Source: Rhipicephalus microplus (lineage: Eukaryota > Arthropoda > Arachnida > Ixodida > Ixodidae). Taken from it: a stretch of 64,000 nt of DNA. The notes under the pieces are model-generated. The model saw nothing but the letters and a program-made list of their open reading frames with translations, did no database searches and was not told where the DNA came from. Both the position numbers and the translations under genes were made by a program. Within the stretch, counting starts at the first letter, position 1; every line of letters starts with the position of its first letter. Of the stretch, positions 26,393-40,417 are shown piece by piece. The stretch lies in the NCBI RefSeq assembly GCF_043290135.1, contig NW_027464603.1, positions 2,829,501 to 2,893,500 of the forward strand. The letters are read 5' to 3'.

Positions 26393-27955
26393 AACTCCAC
26401 AACTAGAGACTCCATAACTAGTTACTCCACAACTAGAAACTCCACAACTACAGACTCCACAACTAGAAACTCTACAACTAGAAACTTCACAACTAGAAAC
26501 TCCGCAACTAGAAACCCAGCAACTAAAACTCCACAACTAGAAACTCCACAACTAGAAACTCCACAACTAGAAAGTATGCAACTAGAAACTCCGCAAATAG
26601 AAACTCCGCAACTAGAAACTCCACAGCTAGAGACTCCATAACTACGAACTGCACAACCAGAAACTCCACAACTACAGACTCCACAACTACAAACTCCACA
26701 ACTATAAACTCCACGACCGGAAACTCGGCAACTAGAAACTCCGCAACTGGACACTCCACAACTAGAAACTCCACAAATTGAAACACCACAATTAGATACT
26801 CCACAACTACAAACTCCACAACTAGAAACTCCACAACTAAAAACTCCGCAACTAGAAACTCCACAACTTGAAACACCACAACTAGATACTCAACAACTAC
26901 AAATTCCACAACTAGAAACTCCAAATTTACAGACTCCACAACTAGAAACTCCGAAACTTGAAACTCCACAACCAGAGACTCAACAACTAGAGACTCCACA
27001 ACTAAAAACTCCACAACTAGAAACTCCACAACTAGAAACTCCGCAACTAGAAACCCAGCAACTAGAAACTCCACAACTAGGAACTCCACACCTATAAGTC
27101 CCACAACTTGAAACTCCACAACTAGAAACTCAACAACTAGAAACTCCACACCTAGAAACTCCGCAGCTAGAAACTCCACAACTAGAAACTTCACAACTAG
27201 AAACTATGCAACTAGAAACTCCGCAACTAGAAACTCCACAGCTAGAACGTCCGCAACTAGAAACTCTGCAACTAGAAACTCCGCAACTAGAAACTCCACA
27301 GCTAGAAGCTCCACAAGTAGAAACTCCACAACTAGAAACTCCACAACTAGAGACTCCACAACTAGAGACTACGCAACTAGAAACTCCACAGCTAGAAACT
27401 CCGCAACTAGAAACTCCGCACTTAGAAACTCCACAGAGACTCCGCAACTAGAAACTCCACAACTAGAAACTCCACAACTAGAAACTATGCAACTAGAAAC
27501 TCCGCAACTAGAAACTCCACAGCTAGAACATCCGCAACTAGAAACTCTGCAACTAGAAACTCCGCAACTAGAAACTCCACAACTAGAAACTCCACAACTA
27601 GAAACTCCACAACTAGAAACTCCACAACTAGAGACTCCACAACTTGGGACTTCGCAACTAGAAACTCCACAACTTGAGACTTCGCAACTAGAAACTCGGC
27701 AACTAGAAACTCCCCAACTAGAAACTCCACAACTAGAAACTCCACAAATTGAAACACCACAACTAGATACTCCACAACTACAAATTCCACAACTAGAAAC
27801 TCCACATCTAAAAACTCCGCAACTAGAAATTCCGCAAATATTAACTCCACAACCAGAGACTCCATAACTTGAAATACCACAACTAGATACTGCACAACTA
27901 CAAATTCCACATCTAGAAGCTCCAAATTTAGAGACTCCGCAACTAGAAACTCCGC
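26393..27955 (+). repeat. 1.56-kb block, left copy at offset 4,073
   Basis: The partner is 30,466-32,028 at a constant offset of 4,073 bp over its length, with only scattered substitutions noticed. It contains the only TAACTAGTTA palindrome I saw (26,415-26,424), the CCACAGAGACTCC landmark at 27,431 and a run of nearly perfect consensus units near 27,560-27,640. Confidence 0.88.
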
Positions 27956-28519
27956 AACTTGAAACTCCACAACTAGAGACTCCATAACTAGGAACTGCAA
28001 CACTAGAAACTCCAAATTTAGAAACTGCGCAACTAGACACTCTGCAACTAGAAACTCCACAACCAGAAACTCCGCAACTAGAAACTCCACAACTAGAAAA
28101 TCCACAACCAGAGACTCAACAACTAGAGACTCCACAACTTAAAACTCCACAACTAGAAACTCCGCAACTAGAAACCCAGCAACTAGAAAATCCACAACTA
28201 GGAACTCCACACCTATAAGTTCCAAAACTTGAAACTCCACAACTAGAAACTCAACAACTAGAAACTCCACACCTAGAAACTCCGCAACTAGAAACTCCAC
28301 AACTAGAAACTTCAAAACTAGAAACTATGCAACTAGAAACTCCGCAACTAGAAACTCCACAGCTAGAACGTCCGCAACTAGAAACTCTGGAACTAGAAAC
28401 TCCGCAGCTAGAAACTCCACAAGTAGAAACTCCGCAACTAGAAACTCCACAACTAGAAACTCCACAACTAGAGACTCCACAACTAGAGACTCCGCAACTA
28501 AAAACTCCACAGCTAGAAA
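27956..28519 (+). repeat. M-type segment with partial copy at 36.07-36.6 kb
   Basis: It follows 36,070-36,600 at an offset of 8,118 bp, seen at the CACAACTTAAAACTCC variant (about 28,133 and 36,251). It holds the CTGCAACACTAG transposed variant near 27,994. Only satellite units are present. Confidence 0.75.
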
Positions 28520-30476
28520 CTCCGCAACTAGAAACTCCGCAACTAGAAACTCCACAACTAGAGAGTCCGCAGCTATAAACTCCACAACTTGAAACTCTGC
28601 AACTCGAAACTCTGCAAATAGAAAATCCCCAACTAGAAACTACACAACTAGAATCTCCGCAACTCGAAACTCCACAACTAGAGACTCCACAACTAGGAAC
28701 TCCACAACTACAAACTCCACAACTAGAAACTCCACAACCGGAAACTCCGCAGCTAGAAACTCAGCAACTAGAAACTCCACAACTAGAAATTCCACAACCA
28801 GAGACTCAACAACTTGAGACTCCACAACTAAAAACTCCACAACTAGAAACTCCACAACTAGAAACTCAACAACTAGAAACCCTCCAAATAGAAACTCCAA
28901 AACTAGAAACTCCACAACTAGACACTTCGCAACTAGAAACTCCACAACTAGACACTCCACTAGAAAACTCCGCCACTAGAAACTCCACAACTGCGAACCT
29001 CACAACTTGAAACTCCACAACTAGAAACTCCACACCTAGAAACTCCGCAACTAGAAACTCCACAACTAGAAACTCCACAACTAGAAACTATGCAACTAGA
29101 AACTCCACAGCTAGAGACTCCATAACTAGGAACTCCACAACTAGAAACTCCACACCTTGAAACCCCACAACTAGATACTCCGCAACTACAAATTCCACAA
29201 CTAGAAACTCCACAACTAGAACCTCCATAACTAGAAACTCTGCAACAAGAAACTCCCCAACTAGAGACTCCATTACTAGGATCTCCACAACTAGAAACTC
29301 CACAGCTACAGACTCCAAAACTAGAAACTCCACAGCTAGAGACTCCACAACTAGAAACTCCACAAATACGAACCCCACAAATACGAACCCCGCAACTAGA
29401 AGCTCCATAACTAGAAACTCCGCAACTAGAAACTCTACAACTTGAGACTTTGCAACTAGAAACTCCACTACTAGAAACACCACAACTAGAGATTCCACAA
29501 CTACAAACTCAACAACTAGAAACTCCACAACTACGAAACTCACAACTAGAAACTCCACAAATAGAAACTCCACAACTTGGGACTTCGCAACTAGAAACTC
29601 CACAACTTGAGACTTCGCAACTAGAAACTCGGCAACTACAAACTCCCCAACTAGAAACTCCACAACTAGAAACTCCACAAATTGAAACACCACAACTAGA
29701 TACTCCACAACTACAAATTCCACAACTAGAAACTCCACATCTAAAAACTCCGCAACTAGAAACTCCGCAACTATTAACTCCACAACCAGAGACTCCATAT
29801 CTTGAAACACCACAACTAGATACTGCACAACTACAAATTCCACATCTAGAAACTCCAAATTTAGAAACTCCGCATTTAGAAACTCCGCAACTTGAAACTC
29901 CACAACTACAGTCTCCATAACTAGGAACTTCACAACTAGAAATTCCACAACTACAGGCTCCACAACTACAAACTTCACAACTAGAAACTCCACAACCAGA
30001 AACTCCGCAACTAGAAACTCCACAACTGGAAAATCCACAACCAGAGACTCAACAACTTGAGACTCCACAACTAAAAACTCCACAACTAGAAACTCCACAA
30101 CTAGAAACTCCACAACTAGATACTCCGCAACTACAAATTCTACAACTAGAGACTCCATAACTAGGAACTCCACAACTAGAAACTCCACAGCTACAGACTC
30201 CACAACTACAGACTCCACAACTAGAAACTCCACAGCTAGAGACTCCACGACTAGAAACTCCACAAATACGAACCCCACGAATACGAACCCCGCAACTAGA
30301 AGCTCCATAACTAGAAACTCCGCAACTAGAAACTCCACAACTTGAGACTTCGCAACTAGAAACTCCACAACTAGAAACACCACAACTAGAGACTCCACAA
30401 CTACAAACTCCACAACTAGAAACTCCACAACTAGGAACCTCACAACTAGAAACTCCACGACTAGAAACTCCACAAC
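28520..30476 (+). repeat. 1.96-kb block, left copy at offset 8,264
   Basis: The partner is 36,784-38,740 at constant offset 8,264. M markers at 29,388 and 30,288 match 37,652 and 38,552. It ends where the left copy continues into the 4,073-bp duplicate and the right copy into a CTTGGGACTTCGC unit. Confidence 0.88.
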
Positions 30477-32028
30477 TAGAGACTCCATAACTAGGAACTC
30501 CACAACTAGAAACTCCACAACTACAGACTCCACAACTAGAAACTCTACAACTAGAAACTCCACAACTAGAAACTCCGCAACTAGAAACCCAGCAACTAAA
30601 ACTCCACAACTAGAAACTCCACAACTAGAAACTCCACAACTAGAAAGTATGCAACTAGAAACTCCGCAAATAGAAACTCCGCAACTAGAAACTCCACAGC
30701 TAGAGACTCCATAACTACGAACTGCACAACCAGAAACTACACAACTACAGACTCCACAACTACAAACTCCACAACTATAAACTCCACGACCGGAAACTCG
30801 GCAACTAGAAACTCCGCAACTGGACACTCCACAACTAGAAACTCCACAAATTGAAACACCACAACTAGATACTCCACAACTACAAACTCCACAACTAGAA
30901 ACTCCACAACTAAAAACTCCGCAACTAGAAACTCCACAACTTGAAACACCACAACTAGATACTCAACAACTACAAATTCCACAACTAGAAACTCCAAATT
31001 TACAGACTCCACAACTAGAAACTCCGAAACTTGAAACTCCACAACCAGAGACTCAACAACTAGAGACTCCACAACTAAAAACTCCACAACTAGAAACTCC
31101 ACAACTAGAAACTCCGCAACTAGAAACCCAGCAACTAGAAACTCCACAACTAGGAACTCCACACCTATAAGTCCCACAACTTGAAACTCCACAACTAGAA
31201 ACTCAACAACTAGAAACTCCACACCTAGAAACTCCGCAACTAGAAACTCCACAACTAGAAGTTTCACAACTAGAAACTATGCAACTAGAAACTCCGCAAC
31301 TAGAAACTCCACAGCTAGAACGTCCGCAACTAGAAACTCTGCAACTAGAAACTCCGCAACTAGAAACTCCACAGCTAGAAGCTCCACAAGTAGAAACTCC
31401 ACAACTAGAAACTCCACAACTAGAGACTCCACAACTAGAGACTACGCAACTAGAAACTCCACAGCTAGAAACTCCGCAACTAGAAACTCCGCACTTAGAA
31501 ACTCCACAGAGACTCCGCAACTAGAAACTCCACAACTAGAAACTCCACAACTAGAAACTATGCAACTAGAAACTCCGCAACTAGAAACTCCACAGCTAGA
31601 ACATCCGCAACTAGAAACTCTGCAACTAGAAACTCCGCAACTAGAAACTCCACAACTAGAAACTCCACAACTAGAAACTCCACAACTAGAAACTCCACAA
31701 CTAGAGACTCCACAACTTGGGACTTCGCAACTAGAAACTCCACAACTTGAGACTTCGCAACTAGAAACTCGGCAACTAGAAACTCCCCAACTAGAAACTC
31801 CACAACTAGAAACTCCACAAATTGAAACACCACAACTAGATACTCCACAACTACAAATTCCACAACTAGAAACTCCACATCTAAAAACTCCGCAACTAGA
31901 AACTCCGCAAATATTAACTCCACAACCAGAGACTCCATAACTTGAAACACCACAACTAGATACTGCACAACTACAAATTCCACATCTAGAAGCTCCAAAT
32001 TTAGAGACTCCGCAACTAGAAACTCCAG
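30466..32028 (+). repeat. 1.56-kb block, right copy of 26393-27955
   Basis: Constant offset of 4,073 bp from the left copy, landmark CCACAGAGACTCC at 31,504. The match stops at about 32,028, where CTCCAGAACTAG replaces CTCCGCAACTTG. Confidence 0.88.
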
Positions 32029-32102
32029 AACTAGAAACTCCACAACTAGAAACTCCACAACTAGAGACTCCACAACTAGAGACTCCGCAACTAAAAACTC
32101 CA

Positions 32103-35100
32103 CAGCTAGAAACTCCGCAACTAGAAACTCCACAACTAGAGAGTCCGCAGCTATAAACTCCACAACTTGAAACTCTGCAACTCGAAACTCTGCAACTAGA
32201 AAATCCCCAACTAGAAACTACACAACTAGAATCTCCGCAACTCGAAACTCCGCTACTACAAAATCCACAACTCGAAACTTCACAATTGGGAACTCCGCAA
32301 CTAGAAAATCTACAACTAGAAACTCGAAAACTAAAAACTCCAACTAGAAACTCCACAACTAGAAACTAAACAACTAGAAACTCCACAACTAGACACTTCG
32401 CAACTAGAAACTCCACAACTAGACACTCCACATCTAGAAAACTCCGCCACTAGAAACTCCACAACTAGAAACTTCACAACTAGAAACTCCACACCTTGAA
32501 ACCCCACAACTAGATACTCCGCAACTACAAATTCCACAACTAGAAACTCCACAACTAGAACCTCCATAACTAGAAACTCTGCAACAAGAAACTCCCGAAC
32601 TAGAGACTCCATAACTAGGAACTCCACAACTAGAAACTCCACAGCTACAGACTCCAAAACTAGAAACTCCACAGCTAAAGACTCCACAACTAGAAACTCG
32701 ACAAATACGAACCCCACAAATACGAACCCCGCAACTAGAAGCTCCATAACTAGAAACTCCGCAACTAGAAACTCTACAACTTGAGACTTCGCAACTAGAA
32801 ACTCCACTACTAGAAACACCACAACTAGAGATTCCACAACTACAAACTCCACAACTAGAAACTCCACAACTACGAAACTCACAACTAGAAACTCCACAAC
32901 TAGAAACTCCACAACTTGGGACTTCGCAACTAGAAACTCCACAACTTGAGACTTCGCAACTAGAAACTCGGCAACTAGAAACTCCCCAACTAGAAACTCC
33001 ACAACTAGAAACTCCACAAATTGAAACACCACAACTAGATACTCCACAACTACAAATTCCACAACTAGAAACTCCACATCTAAAAACTCCGCAACTAGAA
33101 ACTCCGCAACTATTAACTCCACAACAAGAGACTCCATAACTTGAAACACCACAACTAGATACTGCACAACTACAAATTCCACATCTAGAAACTCCAAATT
33201 TAGAAACTCCGCATTTAGAAACTCCGCAACTTGAAACTCCACAACTACAGTCTCCATAACTAGGAACTCCACAACTAGAAACTCCACAACTACAGACTCC
33301 ACAACTAGGAACTCCACAACCAGAAACTCCGCAACTAGAAACTCCACAACTAGAAATTCCACAACCAGAAACTCAACAACTAGAGACTCCACAACTAGAA
33401 ACTCCACAACTAGAATCTCCACAACTAGAAACTCCACAACTAGAAACTCCACAACTAGAAACCCGGCAAATCGAAACTCCACAACTAGAAACCCGGCAAA
33501 TAGAAACTCCACAACTAGACACTTCGCAACTAGAAACTCCACAACTACAGACTCCACTAGAAAACTCCGCAACTAGAAACTCCACAACTACGAACCTCAC
33601 AACTTGAAACTCCACAACTAGAAACTCCGCAACTAGAAACTCCACAGCTAGAAACTCCACAACTTGAGACTTCGCAACTAGAAACTCGGTAACTAGAAAC
33701 TCAACAACTAGAAACTCCACAACTAGAAACTCCACAACTAGAGACTCCACAACTAGAGACTCCGCAACTAAAAACTCCACAGCTAGAAACTCCACAACTA
33801 GAGAGTCCGCAGCTATAAACTCCACAACTTGAAGCTCTGCAACTCGAAACTCTGCAACTAGAAAATCCCCAACTAGAAACTACACAACTAGAATCTCCGC
33901 AACTCGAAACTCCGCTACTACAAAATCCACAACTCGAAACTTCACAATTGGGAACTCCGCAACTAGAAAATCTACAACTAGAAACTCGAAAACTAAAAAC
34001 TCCAACTAGAAACTCCACAACTAGAAACTAAACAACTAGAAACTCCACAACTAGACACTTCGCAACTAGAAACTCCACAACTTGACACTCCACAACTAGA
34101 AAACTCCGCAACTAGAAACTCCACAACTAGAAACTTCACAACTAGAAACTCCACACCTTGAAACCCCACAACTAGATACTCCGCAACTACAAATTCCACA
34201 ACTAGAAACTCCACAACTAGAACCTCCATAACTAGAAACTCTGCAACAAGAAACTCCCCAACTAGAGACTCCATAACTAGGAACTCCACAACTAGAAACT
34301 CCACAGCTACAGACTCCAAAACTAGAAACTCCACAGCTAAAGACTCCACAACTAGAAACTCGACAAATACGAACCCCACAAATACGAACCCCGCAACTAG
34401 AAGCTCCATAACTAGAAACTCCGCAACTAGAAACTCTACAACTTGAGACTTCGCAACTAGAAACTCCACTACTAGAAACACCACAACTAGAGATTCCACA
34501 ACTACAAACTCCACAACTAGAAACTCCACAACTACGAAACTCACAACTAGAAACTCCACAACTAGAAACTCCACAACTTGGGACTTCGCAACTAGAAACT
34601 CCACAACTTGAGACTTCGCAACTAGAAACTCGGCAACTAGAAACTCGGCAACTAGAAACTCCACAACTAGAAACTCCACAAATTGAAACACCACAACTAG
34701 ATACTCCACAACTACAAATTCCACAACTAGAAACTCCACATCTAAAAACTCCGCAACTAGAAACTCCGCAACTATTAACTCCACAACCAGAGACTCCATA
34801 ACTTGAAACACCACAACTAGATACTGCACAACTACAAATTCCACATCTAGAAACTCCAAATTTAGAAACTCCGCATTTAGAAACTCCACAACTACAGTCT
34901 TCATAACTAGGAACTTCAAAACTAGAAGTTCCACAACTACAGACTCCACAACCAGAAACTCCGCAACTATAAACTCCACAACTAGAAAATCCACAACCAG
35001 AGACTCAACAACTTGAGACTCCACAACTAAAAAACTTCACAGCTAGAAACTCCACAACTTGAGACTTCGCAACTAGAAACTCGGCAACTAGAAACTCCAA

Positions 35101-35723
35101 ATTTAGAAACTCTGAAACTAGAAACTCCGCAACTTGACACTCCACAACTACAATCTCCATAGCTAGGAACTCCACAACTAGAAACTCCACAACTACAGAC
35201 TCCACAACTAGAAACTCCACAACCAGAAACTCCGCAACTAGAAACTCCACAACTAGAAATTCCACAACCAGAAACTCAACAACTAGAGACTCCACAACTA
35301 GAAACTCCACAACTAGAATCTCCACAACTAGAAACTCCACAACTAGAAACTCCACAACTAGAAACCTGGCAAATCGAAACTCCACAACTAGAAACCCGGC
35401 AAATAGAAACTCCACAACTAGACACTTCGCAACTAGAAACTCCACAACTACAGACTCCACTAGAAAACTCCGCAACTAGAAACTCCACAACTACGAACCT
35501 CACAACTTGAAACTCCACAACTAGAAACTCCGCAACTAGAAACTCCACAGCTAGAAACTCCACAACTTGAGACTTCGCAACTAGAAACTCGGCAACTAGA
35601 AACTCAACAACTAGAAACTCCACAACTAGAAACTGCACAACTAGAAACTCCACAACTTGAAACACCACAACTAGATACTCCACAACTACAAATTCCACAA
35701 CTAGAAACTCCAAATTTAGAAAC
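32103..35723 (+). repeat. 3.6-kb block, left copy of a near-identical pair 15,421 bp apart
   Basis: The partner is 47,524-51,144. The offset stays at 15,421 bp across about 3.6 kb, including all single-base oddities such as GAAGCTCTG (33,831 and 49,252) and CTAAAAAACTTCACAGC (about 35,026 and 50,447). Only a few substitutions were noticed. M markers at 32,727 and 34,389, an internal period of 1,662 bp. Confidence 0.92.
32484..33790 (+). repeat. 1.3-kb sub-block present three times
   Basis: It recurs at 40,418-41,724 (offset 7,934) and at 47,905-49,211 (offset 15,421). It begins at a CACACCTTGAAACCCC unit and includes CTCCCGAACTAG (about 32,592) shared by all three copies. The 33.7-kb and 49.1-kb copies share CTCGGTAACTAG where the 41.6-kb copy has CTCGGCAACTAG, so the first and third are the closer pair. 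Confidence 0.87.
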
Positions 35724-36783
35724 TCCACAACTAGAAACTCCACAACTAGAAACTATGCAACTAGAAACTCCGCAACTAGAAACTCCACAGCTAGAACATC
35801 CGCAACTAGAAACTCTGCAACTAGAAACTCCGCAACTAGAAACTCCACAACTAGAAACTCCACAACTAGAAACTCCACAACTAGAAACTCCACAACTAGA
35901 GACTCCACAACTAGAAACTCCACATCTAAAAACTCCGCAACTAGAAACTCCGCAAATATTAACTCCACAACCAGAGACTCCATAACTTGAAACACCACAA
36001 CTAGATACTGCACAACTACAAATTCCACATCTAGAAGCTCCAAATTTAGAGACTCCGCAACTAGAAACTCCGCAACTTGAAACTCCACAACTAGAGACTC
36101 CATAACTAGGAACTGCAACACTAGAAACTCCAAATTTAGAAACTCCGCAACTAGACACTCTGCAACTAGAAACTCCACAACCAGAAACTCCGCAACTAGA
36201 AACTCCACAACTAGAAAATCCACAACCAGAGACTCAACAACTAGAGACTCCACAACTTAAAACTCCACAACTAGAAACTCCGCAACTAGAAACCCAGCAA
36301 CTAGAAAATCCACAACTAGGAACTCCACACCTATAAGTTCCAAAACTTGAAACTCCACAACTAGAAACTCAACAACTAGAAACTCCACACCTAGAAACTC
36401 CGCAACTAGAAACTCCACAACTAGAAACTTCAAAACTAGAAACTATGCAACTAGAAACTCCGCAACTAGAAACTCCACAGCTAGAACGTCCGCAACTAGA
36501 AACTCTGGAACTAGAAACTCCGCAACTAGAAACTCCACAGCTAGAAACTCCACAAGTAGAAACTCCACAACTAGAAACTCCACAACTAGAGACTCCACAA
36601 CTAGAGACTACGCAACTAGAAACTCCACAGCTAGAAACTCCGCAACTAGAAACTCCGCACTTAGAAACTCCACAGAGACTCCGCAACTAGAAACTCCACA
36701 ACTAGAAACTCCACAACTAGAAACTATGCAACTAGAAACTCCGCAACTAGAAACTCCACAGCTAGAACATCCGCAACTAGAAA
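35724..36783 (+). repeat. M-type mosaic of 27.5-28.5 kb strings
   Basis: The left part follows 27,480-27,640 and then jumps to the string at 27,800-28,400 (offset 8,118), with the CTTGGGACTT portion of the other copies missing. It includes the landmark CCACAGAGACTCC at 36,670. The pattern looks like a deletion by exchange between related units. Confidence 0.75.
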
Positions 36784-38740
36784 CTCCGCAACTAGAAACT
36801 CCGCAACTAGAAACTCCACAACTAGAGAGTCCGCAGCTATAAACTCCAAAACTTGAAACTCTGCAACTCGAAACTCTGCAAATAGAAAATCCCCAACTAG
36901 AAACTACACAACTAGAATCTCCGCAACTCGAAACTCCACAACTAGAGACTCCACAACTAGGAACTCCACAACTACAAACTCCACAACTAGAAACTCCACA
37001 ACCGGAAACTCCGCAGCTAGAAACTCAGCAACTAGAAACTCCACAACTAGAAATTCCACAACCAGAGACTCAACAACTTGAGACTCCACAACTAAAAACT
37101 CCACAACTAGAAACTCCACAACTAGAAACTCAACAACTAGAAACCCTGCAAATAGAAACTCCAAAACTAGAAACTCCACAACTAGACACTTCGCAACTAG
37201 AAACTCCACAACTAGAGACTCCACTAGAAAACTCCGCAACTAGAAACTCCACAACTGCGAACCTCACAACTTGAAACTCCACAACTAGAAACTCCACACC
37301 TAGAAACTCCGCAACTAGAAACTCCACAACTAGAAACTCCACAACTAGAAACTATGCAACTAGAAACTCCACAGCTAGAGACTCCACAACTAGGAACTCC
37401 ACAACTAGAAACTCCACACCTTGAAACCCCACAACTAGATACTCTGCAACTACAAATTCCACAACTAGAAACTCCACAACTAGAACCTCCATAACTAGAA
37501 ACTCTGCAACAAGAAACTCCCCAACTAGAGACTCCATAACTAGGATCTCCACAACTAGAAACTCCACAGCTACAGACTCCAAAACTAGAAACTCCACAGC
37601 TAGAGACTCCACAACTAGAAACTCCACAAATACGAACCCCACAAATACGAACCCCGCAACTAGAAGCTCCATAACTAGAAACTCCGCAACTAGAAACTCT
37701 ACAACTTGAGACTTTGCAACTAGAAACTCCACTACTAGAAACACCACAACTAGAGATTCCACAACTACAAACTCAACAACTAGAAACTCCACAACTACGA
37801 AACTCACAACTAGAAACTCCACAAATAGAAACTCCACAACTTGGGACTTCGCAACTAGAAACTCCACAACTTGAGACTTCGCAACTAGAAACTCGGCAAC
37901 TACAAACTCCCCAACTAGAAACTCCACAACTAGAAACTCCACAAATTGAAACACCACAACTAGATACTCCACAACTACAAATTCCACAACTAGAAACTCC
38001 ACATCTAAAAACTCCGCAACTAGAAACTCCGCAACTATTAACTCCACAACCAGAGACTCCATAACTTGAAACACCACAACTAGATACTGCACAACTACAA
38101 ATTCCACATCTAGAAACTCCAAATTTAGAAACTCCGCATTTAGAAACTCCGCAACTTGAAACTCCACAACTACAGTCTCCATAACTAGGAACTTCACAAC
38201 TAGAAATTCCACAACTACAGGCTCCACAACTACAAACTTCACAACTAGAAACTCCACAACCAGAAACTCCGCAACTAGAAACTCCACAACTGGAAAATCC
38301 ACAACCAGAGACTCAACAACTTGAGACTCCACAACTAAAAACTCCACAACTAGAAACTCCACAACTAGAAACTCCACAACTAGATACTCCGCAACTACAA
38401 ATTCTACAACTAGAGACTCCATAACTAGGAACTCCACAACTAGAAACTCCACAGCTACAGACTCCACAACTACAGACTCCACAACTAGAAACTCCACAGC
38501 TAGAGACTCCACGACTAGAAACTCCACAAATACGAACCCCACGAATACGAACCCCGCAACTAGAAGCTCCATAACTAGAAACTCCGCAACTAGAAACTCC
38601 ACAACTTGAGACTTCGCAACTAGAAACTCCACAACTAGAAACACCACAACTAGAGACTCCACAACTACAAACTCCACAACTAGAAACTCCACAACTAGGA
38701 ACCTCACAACTAGAAACTCCACGACTAGAAACTCCACAAC
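36784..38740 (+). repeat. 1.96-kb block, right copy of 28520-30476
   Basis: Constant offset of 8,264 from the left copy; M markers at 37,652 and 38,552. Base changes relative to the left copy include CATAACTTG for CATATCTTG near 38,060 and CCATAACTAGGATC for CCATTACTAGGATC near 37,536. Confidence 0.88.
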
Positions 38741-40417
38741 TTGGGACTTCGCAACTAGAAACTCCACAATTGAGACTTCGCAACTAAGAACTCCGCAACT
38801 AGAAACTCCGCAACTAGAAACTCCACAACTAGAGAATCCATAACTTGAAACACCACAACTAGATACTCCACAACTACAAATTCCACATCTAGAAACTCCA
38901 AATTTAGAAACTCTGCAACTAGAAACTCCGCAACTTGAAATTCCACAACTAGAGACTCCATAACTAGGAACTCCACAACTAGAAACTCCACAACTACAGA
39001 CTCCACAACTAGAAACTCTACAACTAGAAACTCCACAACTAGAAACTCCGCAACTAGAAACCCAGCAACTAAAACTCCACAACTAGAAACTCCACACTTA
39101 TGAATTCCACAACTTGAAACTCCACAACTAGAAACTCCACAACTAGAAACTCCACACCTAGAAACTCCGCAACTAGAAACTCCACAACTAGAAAGTATGC
39201 AACTAGAAACTCCGCAAATAGAAACTCCGCAACTAGAAACTCCACAGCTAGAGACTCCATAACTAGGAACTGCACAACCAGAAACTCCACAACTACAGAC
39301 TCCACAACTACAAACTCCACAACTAGAAACTCCACGACCGGAAACTCGGCAACTAGAAACTCCGCAACTAGAAACTCCACAACTAGAAACTCCACAAATA
39401 TAAACACCACAACTAGATACTCCACAACTACAAACTCCACAACTAAAAACTCCGCAACTAGAAACTCCACAACTTGAAACACCACAACTAGACACTCAAC
39501 AACTACAAATTCCACAACTAGAAACTCCAAATTTAGAGACTCCGCAACTAGAAACTCCGCAACTTGAAACTCCACAACTAGAGACTCCATAACTAGGAAC
39601 TCCAACACTAGAAACTCCAAATTTAGAAACTCCGCAACTAGACACTCCGCAACTAGAAACTCCACAACCAGAAACTCCGCAACTAGAAACTCCACAACTA
39701 GAAATTCCACAACCAGAGACTCAACAACTAGAGACTCCACAACTAAAAACTCCACAACTAGAAACTCCACAACTAGAAACTCCGCAACTAGAAACCCAGC
39801 AACTAGAAACTCCACAACTAGGAACTCCACACCTATAAGTTCCACAACTTGAAACTCCACAACTAGAAACTCAACAACTAGAAACTCCACACCTAGAAAC
39901 TCCGCAACTAGAAACTCCACAACTAGAAACTCCACAGCTAGAAACTCCGCAACTAGAAACTCCACACTTAGAAACTCCACAGAGACTCCGCAACTAGAAA
40001 CTCCACAACTAGAAACTCCACAACTAGAAACTATGCAACTAGAAACTCCGCAACTAGAAACTCCACAGCTAGAACGTCCGCAACTAGAAACTCTGCAACT
40101 AGAAACTCCGCAACTAGAAACTCCACAACTAGAAACTCCACAACTAGAAACTCCACAACTAGAAACTCCACAACTAGAGACTCCACAACTAGAGACTCCG
40201 CAACTAAAAACTCCACAGCTAGAAACTCCGCAACTAGAAACTCCGCAACTAGAAACTCCACAACTAGAGAGTCCGCAGCTATAAACTCCACAACTTGAAA
40301 CTCTGCAACTCGAAACTCTGCAACTAGAAAATCCCCAACTAGAAACTACACAACTAGAATCTCCGCAACTCGAAACTCCGCTACTACAAAATCCACAACT
40401 CGAAACTTCACAATTGG
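38741..40417 (+). repeat. M-type block; 39066-39928 matches 43766-44643
   Basis: Offset to the right copy is 4,700 bp (GAATTC at 39,102 and 43,802) and becomes 4,715 after one extra unit in the right copy near 44,150. It carries the 1-bp-deleted CAATTGAGAC landmark at 38,767 and CCACAGAGACTCC at 39,977. The segment 40,020-40,290 recurs near 28,320-28,585, 41,640-41,790 and 47,325-47,584. Confidence 0.8.

Noticed and set aside
29450..29920. Plus-strand LETPQ pentapeptide frames (also 6038-6409, 8628-8984, 695-973) as repeat proteins
   Set aside because: The frame is repeatedly broken by CATAAC stops and out-of-register indels. No signal peptide, anchor or unique terminus is present, and no frame is kept across HOR copies.
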